55,018 bases of DNA from a virus (IMGVR_UViG_3300006903_000014:1-55018), one strand, 5' to 3'; positions 29,405-36,951 are shown, counted from the first letter of the stretch. Notes: generated by a model from the letters alone, not told the origin. Translations and numbers: made by a program.

Positions 29405-29670
29405 CGTCCACCTCCCAGGGGCTCCGGGATCCCGTGCCCCTCGATCCAGTCCCGCTCCGCCTTGAGCGCCGTCGACCGGCGCCCGAACGGCCCGACCGTC
29501 GGGCCGCCGACGGGCGCCAGGTCGGCGACCCACTGCCCGGAGTCGTCCGGCTCGACCGTCGACGCGCGGCGGATCAGCACGTCCCCCACCGCGCTCGCGA
29601 TCGGCGCGAGGTCGTCGTCGTGAACGAAGCGCAGGTCGCCGTTGGGGCCCACCACGATGAGCGCGCTCAC
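29401..29670 (-). CDS. Conserved small protein (VGPNGDLRFVHDDDL type), 89 aa
   Basis: LIVVGPNGDLRFVHDDDLAP, IRRASTVEPDDSGQWVADLA and PVGGPTVGPFGRRSTALKAE follow a pattern common in phages and environmental bacteria, with no known function. GTG start overlapping the DUF2997 gene stop. Confidence 0.65.
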   Translation of the reverse strand: MSALIVVGPNGDLRFVHDDDLAPIASAVGDVLIRRASTVEPDDSGQWVADLAPVGGPTVGPFGRRSTALKAERDWIEGHGIPEPLGGGR

Positions 29671-29852
29671 CGCTGGCGCTCCCGCTCGCGCTCGCTGTAC
29701 TCCGGCGTGCGCCGGTTGCTCGCGACGTCGCCGAGCGCCTGCTCGAGGGCGCGCGTGGCCCGCTCGCACTCCGGGCCCGAGAACCCCCTCATGTCCCCGA
29801 TCTCGACCTCGCCCTCGGGCGAGACCGTCACGTTGAAGCTGCGGAGCGCCAT
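29667..29852 (-). CDS. DUF2997-like protein, 61 aa
   Basis: The short strand-rich start (RSFNVTVSPEGEVEIGDMRG) plus FSGPECERATRALEQALGDV and a basic tail (PEYSERERE) match DUF2997, which is usually encoded beside Ycf35/DUF1257. Here it sits directly downstream of that gene. Role unknown. Confidence 0.7.
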   Translation of the reverse strand: MALRSFNVTVSPEGEVEIGDMRGFSGPECERATRALEQALGDVASNRRTPEYSERERERQR

Positions 29853-29855
29853 CGC

Positions 29856-30353
29856 TCACCCCCTCCATCCGGAGGCGGCGACTCTGATCTGCACGGAGCC
29901 GTCCTCCTGGACCTTGACGCCCTCGACCCGGCCACCGCGCCGCTTGACCTCGGCCTTCACCTTCTCCACGGCGTACGCCTGGCAGAGCTGGGCGCCCGCC
30001 GTCTTGGGCAGGCGACCGACCATGTAGTAGTCCCACACCGGCACGAAGCCGCGCCCGCTCGGCGCCTTGCGGAGGCCGATCTCGTAGGTTGCCCCCGGGA
30101 CCCGGATCGCGTGCTCGCAGCCGCGGAGCAGCTTGGTCATCTCCTTGATTCGCTCGTGGTCGGCGAGCCCCTTCAGGCGCGCGACCTCTGCCGGCGTGAA
30201 CAGGTGCTCCGGGATGGCCGTGTCGCCCACCCACGAGCCGTACCAGTTGTACGTCTGCTGCCCCTCCAGGAACTCCCAGCCGAGCGTCTTGCAGGCCGCG
30301 CGCACGGCCGAGAGGTCGTCCATCCGCGTCTTCACCGTCACCACGTGGCTCAT
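29856..30353 (-). CDS. Ycf35-like protein (DUF1257)
   Basis: The opening MSHVVTVKTRMDDLSAVRAA (residues 1-20) followed by CKTLGWEF is diagnostic of the Ycf35 family known from plastids and cyanobacteria. The rest has YEIGLRKAPSGRGFVPVWDY and a C-terminal beta segment. Family members are encoded next to Ycf46-type AAA+ ATPases, as here (the stop of the ATPase gene directly precedes this ATG). Biochemical role unknown. Confidence 0.75.
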   Translation of the reverse strand: MSHVVTVKTRMDDLSAVRAACKTLGWEFLEGQQTYNWYGSWVGDTAIPEHLFTPAEVARLKGLADHERIKEMTKLLRGCEHAIRVPGATYEIGLRKAPSGRGFVPVWDYYMVGRLPKTAGAQLCQAYAVEKVKAEVKRRGGRVEGVKVQEDGSVQIRVAASGWRG

Positions 30354-31868
30354 CTACTTCGCTCCTTGCATCTGCGAGAGGTCCCGGCCGCCCCGGAGCG
30401 CAGCCTCCGGTCGGTCCGCGCGATACGCGCCCTCATGCTGGGCGCTCAGGAAGCGCCCCTCCGCGAGCTGGCGCGCCTTCTTGATGGAGTCGGGGTCCGC
30501 CTTCGACACGGGCACGATCCGCCGCGACGCCTCGACCAGGCCGCAGTTCAGGCGATAGGCCAGCTCGCAGCAGTTGCGGATCTCGGCCCCCGTCCAGCCC
30601 GCGTCGTCGGGCAGCTCGGCGTCCTCGATCCCCCGGCGCTCGCGATGCAGCGCCCAGATCGCGGCGCGCTCCTCGGCCGACGGCAGGTCGAAGAACCAGA
30701 TGCCCATCCAGAACCGGCGACGCAGCTCGGGCGAGAGCGAGTCCAGGCGGTTCGCGGTCCCCACGACCAGGACGCGGTTGCGCCCCACGGCCTTGACGAC
30801 CTTCATCATGTCGCGGATGCCGCGCTCGCTCTGCCCCACGTACTCGCCCTTGGTCGCGCCGAGGTCCCCCGATAGGAGCGGCACGCGCATCGTCCCGGCC
30901 AGGCCGCGCGCGAAGTGGCTCTTGCCGGTGCCGGGCGGCCCATACAGGATGACGCCGCTCCAGCCGTTGTCCTCCATCTCCCGCAGGATCACGCCATGCT
31001 GGTCATCGGAGACGCCCGACGTGTCGCGCCCGTGCCCGGTCCCGCCGAGCATCTTCTCAATCTCATCCAGGTGGAAGACGGCCTCCGGCGGCACCGGGCC
31101 GGCGGCGAGCTGGCGCGCGAAGCCGCTGATGGACGGCAGGCCGCGCAGGTCGTCGAGGGAGTCGCGCCCATAGACCAGCTCGATCCCCCGCGTGTTGATC
31201 GCGACCCGCTTCCGGTCCCACAGCTCGTCGAGGCGCAGACCGCTCTTGCGCATGCTCATGGCGGCGATAGTCTCGGCCTCGAAGGCGGAGAGGCCGCGCA
31301 CGGCCGCCACCGCCGGCTCGAGCCCGCTCTTGGGCAGGTCCACCCCGCCGTCCTTGTACAGCGCCTTCAGGATGCCCGCCAGCGCCGCGTCATCCGGGAG
31401 CTGCTCGTCGAGTACCACGACGTCGTGGCGCAGCTCGCTCGGGAGCGGCATGTCGGGCCCCATCAGGACGAGCATCCGGCCGTCGGCCTTGTACCTGTTC
31501 CGCAGGTTCGCCACCGCCTGCGCCACGATCGGGTCGGCGATGTGCCGGTGCGCGTTCCACATCAGGAGCAGGCTGCGCCGCGGGAACTTGTCGGCGAGCT
31601 GGAGCGCGACGTCCGGCTGCCGGCTCTGAGAGGCCAGCTCGTCCGGCGGCATGTCGAGCCCCGCCACGGCTGCCGCCCCGGCGTCGTTCAGCGCGACCAG
31701 GCCGCGGCAGGCATCCCACTGCACCTTGGGGCTCTCGGACGGGATCGCGCTGCAGATGCGGTCGACCAGGGCGTGCTGGTCCGGCGTCATCAACCCGACC
31801 ACCGGCGTCGAGACGTTGCGCGCCGAGACCAGGGTGTCGACGATGTCCTTCTCCGCGCGGCCCGTCAT
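30354..31868 (-). CDS. Ycf46-like AAA+ ATPase with Walker B placed before Walker A
   Basis: Residues 90-240 resemble the N-terminal inactive ATPase-like domain of Ycf46 (SLLLMWNAHRH; RMLVLMGPDMPLPSELRHDV; VVLDEQLPDD). The C-terminal AAA domain has VFHLDEIEKM (264-273), then ILYGPPGTGKS (307-317), VVGTANRLDSLSPELRRRF (368-386) and WFFDLPSAEERAAIW (391-405). The acidic DEIE segment and its helix (ILREMEDNGWSGVI) lie upstream of the P-loop rather than between P-loop and sensor 1. An ATP-driven remodelling or protein-quality role is inferred. ATG overlaps the upstream stop. Confidence 0.8.
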   Translation of the reverse strand: MTGRAEKDIVDTLVSARNVSTPVVGLMTPDQHALVDRICSAIPSESPKVQWDACRGLVALNDAGAAAVAGLDMPPDELASQSRQPDVALQLADKFPRRSLLLMWNAHRHIADPIVAQAVANLRNRYKADGRMLVLMGPDMPLPSELRHDVVVLDEQLPDDAALAGILKALYKDGGVDLPKSGLEPAVAAVRGLSAFEAETIAAMSMRKSGLRLDELWDRKRVAINTRGIELVYGRDSLDDLRGLPSISGFARQLAAGPVPPEAVFHLDEIEKMLGGTGHGRDTSGVSDDQHGVILREMEDNGWSGVILYGPPGTGKSHFARGLAGTMRVPLLSGDLGATKGEYVGQSERGIRDMMKVVKAVGRNRVLVVGTANRLDSLSPELRRRFWMGIWFFDLPSAEERAAIWALHRERRGIEDAELPDDAGWTGAEIRNCCELAYRLNCGLVEASRRIVPVSKADPDSIKKARQLAEGRFLSAQHEGAYRADRPEAALRGGRDLSQMQGAK

Positions 31869-32143
31869 CGCCGCCCCCGCATCATCGGCGCGAGCCGGAA
31901 CCGGGGGTCGGCGTCCAGCTTCCGCTCCATGAACGCCATCGCCTCCTCGAGCGCCTCGACCCGGCGCCGGCACGCCTCGCACGAGCAGCCCAGCGAGTAG
32001 CGCCCGCAGCCGGGCAGCGCGTTGACTCGGCCCATCAGCTCGTCCTGCCTGGCGTCGCCGGAGCAGGCCGGGAGAACGGCGGGGGTCCGCCCCATCGTCT
32101 CTCCGCCCTCGGCCGGGTTGGGTCCGTCCGCCCGGGCCGTCAC
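31865..32143 (-). CDS. Small Cys-containing helical protein, 92 aa
   Basis: CGRYSLGCSCEACRRRVEAL in the centre suggests a small metal site followed by a coiled helix (EALEEAMAFMERKLDA). GTG start in GTGA. It precedes the AAA+ ATPase in the same run. Confidence 0.5.
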   Translation of the reverse strand: MTARADGPNPAEGGETMGRTPAVLPACSGDARQDELMGRVNALPGCGRYSLGCSCEACRRRVEALEEAMAFMERKLDADPRFRLAPMMRGRR

Positions 32144-32355
32144 AGCGCCTCCGTGTAGACCAGCTCCCGGCTGTCGGCGTCGTACACCAGGCCGCGAGCG
32201 TCCGTCTGCCCGCGAAGCCAGGCGCTCTCCAGCGCGGCCGCCGCGCGCTCGATCGTGCGGAACTTCGAGCCCCCGCGCCGCGGCACAACGCGGAGCCGCC
32301 GCCCATCTGCTTCCAGGATCGCCACGAACCGCCCGTCCTGCCCCAGGTCCTTCAT
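32140..32355 (-). CDS. Hypothetical protein, 71 aa, first gene after promoter
   Basis: Small mixed domain (GRFVAILEADGRRLRVVPRR; ALESAWLRGQTDARGLVYDA). The ATG sits behind AAGGGAGG and a strong promoter-like sequence, so it opens the transcription unit that contains the ATPase module. Confidence 0.6.
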   Translation of the reverse strand: MKDLGQDGRFVAILEADGRRLRVVPRRGGSKFRTIERAAAALESAWLRGQTDARGLVYDADSRELVYTEAL

Positions 32356-32379
32356 GCTCGCCTCCCTTATCTTGGCTCT

Positions 32380-32408
32380 AATATAGCACGTATATTATAG
32401 GCTGTCTA
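32380..32408 (-). promoter_or_regulatory. Sigma70-type promoter of the ATPase-module operon
   Basis: Read on the minus strand: TAGACA (five of six), 17-base spacer, TATATT (five of six). The spacer itself contains TATAATATAC. The leader ends in AGATAAGGGAGG directly before the gene at 32140-32355. A six-T run just after the stop of the upstream gene (32422-32427) may end transcription from upstream. Confidence 0.65.
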
Positions 32409-32427
32409 GCCCCCCCCCAAGAAAAAA

Positions 32428-33090
32428 CTACTCGGGCAGGCGGTCGACGTCCTCGCGCCCCGGCGGCGCCAGGAGCAGCGGGACGTCCCCGGCCATCACG
32501 GCCGTGAGCTGAGCCGGGCTGGCGAACGCGCGGTCCAGCTTCAACAGGAGCGCCTCATATCCCCCGCATAGCGCCGCGAACCACGCCTCGGCCTCCGGCG
32601 TCCACTCGACGCATCCCGGCGCCCTGTCCCCATGCGGGACGTTCAGGGCGTTGCGCGTGATTCGGAACGCCGTCGGGATGGAGCTGTCGAGGAACTCGTA
32701 GCGGTACTTGACCACGCCCGTGCGCGGCGCCGCCACGGCGATCTCGTCGTAGACGCCGACGGCCAGCTCCAGCGCCATCCCCTCCGACAGACCCATCTCC
32801 GACCGCGCGAGGACCGCCCGGCCGGAGCGCTGGATCCGCGCGCACATCCTGACGTGATAGACAATCACCCGGCGGCGCGTGGTCCTGCTCAGCAGGTACT
32901 CCTTGACGGCCGCCTCCCAGGCGGACTTGCAGGCCTCGAGCGTCGGCCCGCCCATCTCCCGCCGGCCGCCGAGGACCTCGACGACGTAATCCGGCAGGTT
33001 CGCGGTGAACAGGCCGTCCCTGTCGCAGCGGATCTCGCGATGGAACTCCTTCCCGCCAATCCAGACCGTCTCGCTCCTGACCTTCGCCAT
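32428..33090 (-). CDS. Hypothetical protein, 220 aa
   Basis: N-terminal part: KVRSETVWIGGKEFHREIRC, DGLFTANLPDYVVEVLG and a helical CKSAWEAAVKEYL. The rest has RRRVIVYHVRMCARI and helical C-terminal stretches. ATG behind AGGAGGGG. No family recognised; last gene before the promoter at 32380-32408. Confidence 0.6.
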   Translation of the reverse strand: MAKVRSETVWIGGKEFHREIRCDRDGLFTANLPDYVVEVLGGRREMGGPTLEACKSAWEAAVKEYLLSRTTRRRVIVYHVRMCARIQRSGRAVLARSEMGLSEGMALELAVGVYDEIAVAAPRTGVVKYRYEFLDSSIPTAFRITRNALNVPHGDRAPGCVEWTPEAEAWFAALCGGYEALLLKLDRAFASPAQLTAVMAGDVPLLLAPPGREDVDRLPE

Positions 33091-33102
33091 TCGCCCCTCC
33101 TC

Positions 33103-33291
33103 TCAGCGAGCGGCCGACTCCGGCCGACGCCTGGTCACGACCTCGTGGCCGCACGCGTCACAGACCTTGTAGACGATGCCCGGGAAGCGTCCCTGGTCAG
33201 AATCCTTGCCTTCGATGAATCGGACCCGGGCGCCCCCGCATCTCGCGCATCCCGCCCGTCTCCTGTTGGCCTCCCGGACGGCCTCGCTCAT
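33103..33291 (-). CDS. Zinc-ribbon protein, 62 aa
   Basis: CARCGGARVRF and VCDACGHEVV give two CxxC knuckles about 30 residues apart, the shape of a single zinc ribbon. ATGA overlap at the start. Probably nucleic-acid or protein binding. Confidence 0.6.
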   Translation of the reverse strand: MSEAVREANRRRAGCARCGGARVRFIEGKDSDQGRFPGIVYKVCDACGHEVVTRRRPESAAR

Positions 33292-33530
33292 TCCCGATCC
33301 CCGGCGGCTCCGCGAAGCCGCGCTCGCGCCCACGCCCGCTCGGCGTCCTGCTCGCGGAGCGCCCGGTGCGCGTCGCCGTCCGGGTCGAGCGCGTCGAGAA
33401 GGATCGCCCGGAGGCGGTAGTACTCCTCGACGTCGCCGGGCTGCGCCGGCCGCGACAGCATCCGAAAGAGACGGCCCAGCGCCAGGCTCACGACGAGGCG
33501 CTCCTCCGGCGCCGGGCCGTCCCCACTCAA
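33288..33530 (-). CDS. Hypothetical helical protein, 80 aa
   Basis: Helical throughout (RLVVSLALGRLFRMLSRPAQ; VEEYYRLRAILLDALDPDGD) with a basic Arg/Ala-rich end. TTG start in TTGA. Confidence 0.5.
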   Translation of the reverse strand: MSGDGPAPEERLVVSLALGRLFRMLSRPAQPGDVEEYYRLRAILLDALDPDGDAHRALREQDAERAWARARLRGAAGDRE

Positions 33531-33709
33531 GACGTCTTCTCCGTCAGCTTCTCGACCGACTCCGGCCTGGAGCAGCGGTCGACGGCCCAGCCCCGCTTCT
33601 TCCAGTCCGGCCCGTGACGCTCATCCATCTGAGCGAGCGCCGCCTCGTCCGTGTCGACCTCGAAGACGTAGATCGGTTCTCCCCGGAATGACGCGACGAA
33701 GTGCCTCAC
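33527..33709 (-). CDS. Small hypothetical protein, 60 aa
   Basis: VRHFVASFRGEPIYVFEVDT and LAQMDERHGPDWKKRGWAVD form a small alpha/beta unit. GTG start overlaps the esterase stop (GTGA). Confidence 0.45.
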   Translation of the reverse strand: MRHFVASFRGEPIYVFEVDTDEAALAQMDERHGPDWKKRGWAVDRCSRPESVEKLTEKTS

Positions 33710-34584
33710 TCGCAGACCGGGAGGGATCCGCCCAGCCCGCCCCCGCAGCCGAGGATGGCCTCCAGCGCCGTCTCGTAGCGCGCCCCCAGCAGGTCCTGCG
33801 AGGCGTGGTCGAAGTGCAGGTTGTCGCCCTTGTCCGTGAGCCCCAGCGAGTCGACGAAGGCGCGCGAGAAGTCCTTCGTCATCGCCTGGCGCGTCTGGTT
33901 CACCACGGCGGCCCTGGCGGGGTACGCCGTCGGGTCCAGGAAGCGCCCCAGCTCGCCAGCGATGAACGGCAGGCCCGCCGCCGGCAGATGCGGGGACCTC
34001 GAGAGCTGGCTGGGGCCTTCGGCCAATGGCAGTACCTCCTGGCGCATCTGGAGTACGACCGCCTCCAGCGCCGCCTGGTATCCCTGCGCGGCCGCCGTGC
34101 TCTTCGCGTTGGACTCGCCCTGGTGCCAGAGCACCGCCATGATCTCGACTCCAAGCGCCTGCGCCTCGTGGATCATCACGCGGCAGACGTCGTATGCGTC
34201 CCGGTTCGCCTTCCAGTCCGAGACGAGGGACCCGGACACGGCGCACTGCACGATCCACAGTTCCGGCGTCAGGGGGTGGGCGGCGAGGTACGCCTCCGCG
34301 AACGCGCGGCCGAACCCGTAGCCGGCGCCTCCGATCGGCTCGGCGGAGTCTCGCGGGCGGCCGTCGCGGCGGATCGCCTGGACCGCGGCCAGGGGAGTGG
34401 TATCGCCGGCCTCGAGCGCCGCCTGCCCCAGGGCGTTGCTCTGCCCCATGATCACGACGGCGCGCGCGCCAGGCAGCGGGACCGGCCCGGCGGCGGCCGC
34501 GGCCGCCCCGGAGAGGACCGCCAGGAGAGACAGAGCGAGCGGGGCCGCTCCGGCCCCGCGGGTCTTGTGCTGTTGTCCGTTCAT
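33706..34584 (-). CDS. Secreted SGNH/SASA-type esterase
   Basis: Residues 1-33 are a signal peptide (basic start, then LALSLLAVLSGAAAAAAG). The catalytic blocks follow: VVIMGQSNALGQ (43-54, nucleophile S49), CAVSGSL (114-120), WHQGESNA (153-160) and a late DNLHFDHAS with the Asp/His pair. This fits sialate-O-acetylesterase-like carbohydrate esterases (SASA domain). It would remove acetyl groups from sugars outside the cytoplasm, for example on capsule or cell wall. ATG behind GGAAGGA. Not among the tail genes, so it is likely a host-surface modifier rather than a virion enzyme. Confidence 0.75.
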   Translation of the reverse strand: MNGQQHKTRGAGAAPLALSLLAVLSGAAAAAAGPVPLPGARAVVIMGQSNALGQAALEAGDTTPLAAVQAIRRDGRPRDSAEPIGGAGYGFGRAFAEAYLAAHPLTPELWIVQCAVSGSLVSDWKANRDAYDVCRVMIHEAQALGVEIMAVLWHQGESNAKSTAAAQGYQAALEAVVLQMRQEVLPLAEGPSQLSRSPHLPAAGLPFIAGELGRFLDPTAYPARAAVVNQTRQAMTKDFSRAFVDSLGLTDKGDNLHFDHASQDLLGARYETALEAILGCGGGLGGSLPVCE

Positions 34585-34646
34585 CGTATGTCCTTCCTTT
34601 CCTGCCGCGATCGGAGGGGCCCGCGGCGTTGCCCCGTTGGTTGAGC

Positions 34647-34889
34647 CTAGTCCTCGTCGCGGCGTCCGCCGCGCTCGACGATCTCGGCCTGCAGTTCCGC
34701 GATGCGCGCCAGGCGCTCGTGGGTCGGCCCGTAGTCGGAGACCTCGTTCTCGAGCCCGCCCAGCTCGAAGCACTGCGTGCAGAGGCGGAGATGGACGCTG
34801 TCGCCGTGGCCGTCGTCCCGGGTCTTGCGGCCGCAGGCGCCGCAGGCGTAGCAGCCGGAACCGTGGGAGAACGTCGTGGTGCGCCTCAT
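34647..34889 (-). CDS. Zinc-finger phage protein (CxxC...C..CFELxGLEN type), 80 aa
   Basis: CYACGACGRKTRDDGHGDSV, LCTQCFELGGLENEVSDYG and a helical tail match a frequent small phage family with two CxxC pairs. ATGA overlap. The 62 bases to the esterase gene hold only its ribosome site. Confidence 0.65.
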   Translation of the reverse strand: MRRTTTFSHGSGCYACGACGRKTRDDGHGDSVHLRLCTQCFELGGLENEVSDYGPTHERLARIAELQAEIVERGGRRDED

Positions 34890-35251
34890 CGACCGGCCCC
34901 AGGCTCGGCCGGGCAGCCCTCGTCGTGCCCGCCGTAGGCGCCGCACGCGATGCACGGACCGGGCTCGGCGCCCTCGCACGCCGAGGAGCAGGCGCCGCTG
35001 TTGACGCCGCTCACCAGGGGCCCGCCGCATGCTGAGCAGCTCGGCTGAGTGGGCGCCTCGACGTCCAGGGCCGTCAGGACGGCGTCGTGAATCACGGCGC
35101 CGGTCGGGCACAGGCCGTCAGGATCTCGCGACTCGAGGCAGCGCCGGCAGCTCTCGAGGTGGCGGCCGTACTCTAGCTCGGCGTGGCGGGACGGGGGCGC
35201 GCATCGGCACGCGTAGGTCAGGCGGCCGCAGTCGGGGCAGGTCGCGCTCAC
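34886..35251 (-). CDS. Multi-cysteine protein, 121 aa
   Basis: At least five CxxC/CxC-type pairs: CPDCG, CRC, CRRC, CSACG and CIACG, plus others. It is probably two or three zinc modules in tandem. GTG start in GTGA. Function unknown. Confidence 0.6.
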   Translation of the reverse strand: MSATCPDCGRLTYACRCAPPSRHAELEYGRHLESCRRCLESRDPDGLCPTGAVIHDAVLTALDVEAPTQPSCSACGGPLVSGVNSGACSSACEGAEPGPCIACGAYGGHDEGCPAEPGAGR

Positions 35252-35523
35252 TTGCGCGCCCCGCGCGCCTTGCGCACCTTCGTGACCTGGACCTTCGAGA
35301 CCTGGTCGAAGCGGGCGAACCAGGTCTGACCGCCGGCCGCGGGTCGCAGGACATAGCCCAGGTGATGGAGCGCGACGACGACCGCCGGCACCGTGACGAC
35401 GACCTGGCCCACGACGGCCTCTCCGACCTCGAAGCGCCTGACGTTCCGGTAGCGCTCGATCACCTCGTGGTCCTGGTCGGCCTGCCATGCGAGGGAGCCC
35501 CTCATCGGCCGGGGCTCTCTCAC
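35248..35523 (-). CDS. Hypothetical protein, 91 aa (start possibly 35505)
   Basis: The sequence QDHEVIERYRNVRRFEVGEA, VVVTVPAVVVALHHLGYVLR looks like a small beta-barrel-like domain with a basic tail (KVRKARGARK). GTG at 35521-35523 overlaps the upstream stop; the ATG at residue 7 is an alternative. Confidence 0.5.
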   Translation of the reverse strand: MREPRPMRGSLAWQADQDHEVIERYRNVRRFEVGEAVVGQVVVTVPAVVVALHHLGYVLRPAAGGQTWFARFDQVSKVQVTKVRKARGARK

Positions 35524-35624
35524 TTGCCACCCCGCGCCGCCGCGAACTGCGCCACCGTCATGCTGGCGTAGGTCATGTGGCCCGCCTTCGCGTCCCGCCT
35601 GGCCGCCCGCGCTCCGTTCTTCAT
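35520..35624 (-). CDS. Tiny protein, 34 aa, first gene after second promoter
   Basis: ATG at 35622-35624, six bases after AAGGAG. Product: basic N-terminus (MKNGARAARRDAKAG), then HMTYASMTVAQFAAARGGK. The well-placed ribosome site and the GTGA junction with the next gene make it credible despite its size. Confidence 0.5.
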   Translation of the reverse strand: MKNGARAARRDAKAGHMTYASMTVAQFAAARGGK

Positions 35625-35643
35625 AACCATCTCCTTATCTCCA

Positions 35644-35681
35644 GTATATTATACGAAAGATAAGGGGCCGGCTGTCCAGCT
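35644..35681 (-). promoter_or_regulatory. Second promoter/leader module
   Basis: On the minus strand TGGACA (35673-35678) and TATAAT (35648-35653) are 19 bases apart. The module shares TATAATATAC, GGACAGCC-like and AGATAAGG words with the promoter at 32380-32408. It also has A-rich sequence upstream of the -35 box. It separates the tail operon from the small-gene run. Confidence 0.55.
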
Positions 35682-35701
35682 TTTTCTTGAGATTTTTCTG
35701 C

Positions 35702-35736
35702 GCTGCTAGTGGATGGGCTCGGCTCGGGTTAGCAGC
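35702..35736. terminator. Inverted repeat after the last tail-side gene
   Basis: GCTGCTA (35702-35708) pairs with TAGCAGC (35730-35736), directly after the stop of the gene at 35737-36264. The 21-base loop and the absence of a T-run make it a weak terminator candidate. Confidence 0.3.
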
Positions 35737-36264
35737 TTAGCGGTTGGCGGCGGCGGCGAGGGTGGGCGGGGGCGGTGACGCAGGGGCCGGCCTGGCGTCC
35801 GTGGCGGGACGGATCCCCATGTGGTCCATCATCAGGTCCAGCTTGCGCTCGAGGCGCCCGAGGCGCTCCTCGACGCGGTCCCGATAGCGCAGGTCCGCCT
35901 CCTGCGTGCGGCGCCATTCGGCGACGTTCGCGTCCGAGCTGGCGACGTGGCCCGCGAGGCGCTCCTGGAGCTCATCGACGCGGCGCCGCTGGTCGCGCAT
36001 GTCCTCCGCGGACGTCGCCGTCTGAAACGTCGGGGCGGCGGCGGCGTGGCCCGAGGCCGCGTCCATCGCGCGACCGGCGAGCCCGGAGGCGACCGCGACC
36101 ACCAGGGAGGCCAGGATCCCCATGAGCCACCACACCACCTTGCCGGTTCCGGCGTCCTCGTGCGGAGGATTCTCCTCGGCCCATCGCTTGCGTTCGTCGG
36201 GAGTCGATCGGCGTCGGTCGCGACCGACGTATCGCATAGTGGTAACCAGGGAACCGATTTTCAT
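35737..36264 (-). CDS. Membrane-anchored coiled-coil protein, 175 aa
   Basis: A basic cytoplasmic N-terminus precedes a membrane span (VVWWLMGILASLVVAVASGL). A periplasmic-type coiled coil follows (RRRVDELQERLAG; RYRDRVEERLGRLERKLDLM), then a Pro/Ala tail. Position at the end of the tail operon suits a spanin, anti-holin or virion-associated membrane protein. ATG overlaps the upstream stop. Confidence 0.55.
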   Translation of the reverse strand: MKIGSLVTTMRYVGRDRRRSTPDERKRWAEENPPHEDAGTGKVVWWLMGILASLVVAVASGLAGRAMDAASGHAAAAPTFQTATSAEDMRDQRRRVDELQERLAGHVASSDANVAEWRRTQEADLRYRDRVEERLGRLERKLDLMMDHMGIRPATDARPAPASPPPPTLAAAANR

Positions 36265-36950
36265 GCTACACCACCCGCGGCCGGCGTCAAGGGGGCCGCG
36301 AAGAAATAGCGCCGCCGCCGGTCCTCGCGCAGCGCGCGCCAGAGCTGGGCGTACTCGTCGGGCCGGATGACCCGCCGCCAGCGCCGATCGGCGCGGTAGA
36401 GCGCCGCCACGAGGCGCGGCAGCTCGAGCAGCCCCACCGCGACCAGCGGTCCGATCAGGGACGAGCACAGGTAGGCGAACCCGCCCGCGTCGATGTTGTA
36501 GTCCACGACCGCGTAGATCTGCGTGGCCCGGACGTTGCCCGTGCCCGTGCCGCCGACCACGACGCCGGACTCCAGCGTCGCGATGTCGGCCGGGGACCAG
36601 GCGCCGCCGCCAGGGCGCCCCGGGCTCTGCGAATAGTCGACGTACGAGCCCGTGGTCGCGAAGGCCGAGCTGTCGCTGTTCGTCGCGCTCAGGCGGAGCC
36701 GGATGATGAGCGTGCGGCCCCCGCCCTCGTTGCGCCCCAGCGCGTGGCCCGCGACCTCCCCGTTGATCGACGTCGCGGCCGAGTCGAGGGGGTCGAGCGT
36801 GAACGTCTGGCCGTTCCCGACCGTGCCGTTGACGATGTACGACGTGTCGCCGTCGTTGGTCTGGCACGCCGCCGGCTTCCCGCTGCCGGCGCCCAGCGTC
36901 CACGCGTTCGATCCGCCGTTGGCGACCGGGAACAGGCTGACGACCGGCAC
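36261..36950 (-). CDS. Tail-associated or fibre-like protein, 229 aa
   Basis: The first 150 residues are Gly/Ser/Thr/Asn-rich beta structure (SLFPVANGGSNAWTLGAGSG; GRTLIIRLRLSATNSDSSAF). A hydrophobic segment (LIGPLVAVGLLELPRLVAAL) and an Arg-rich helical end follow. Its place directly after the tail-tip genes supports a minor virion role. Confidence 0.5.
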   Translation of the reverse strand: MPVVSLFPVANGGSNAWTLGAGSGKPAACQTNDGDTSYIVNGTVGNGQTFTLDPLDSAATSINGEVAGHALGRNEGGGRTLIIRLRLSATNSDSSAFATTGSYVDYSQSPGRPGGGAWSPADIATLESGVVVGGTGTGNVRATQIYAVVDYNIDAGGFAYLCSSLIGPLVAVGLLELPRLVAALYRADRRWRRVIRPDEYAQLWRALREDRRRRYFFAAPLTPAAGGVA

Positions 36951-36951
36951 C

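Noticed and set aside
35700-35702. T-rich tract near 35680-35700 as a terminator for the tail operon
   Set aside because: The T-run is on the plus strand, so the leftward tail transcript would carry A instead, and no stem precedes it in that direction.
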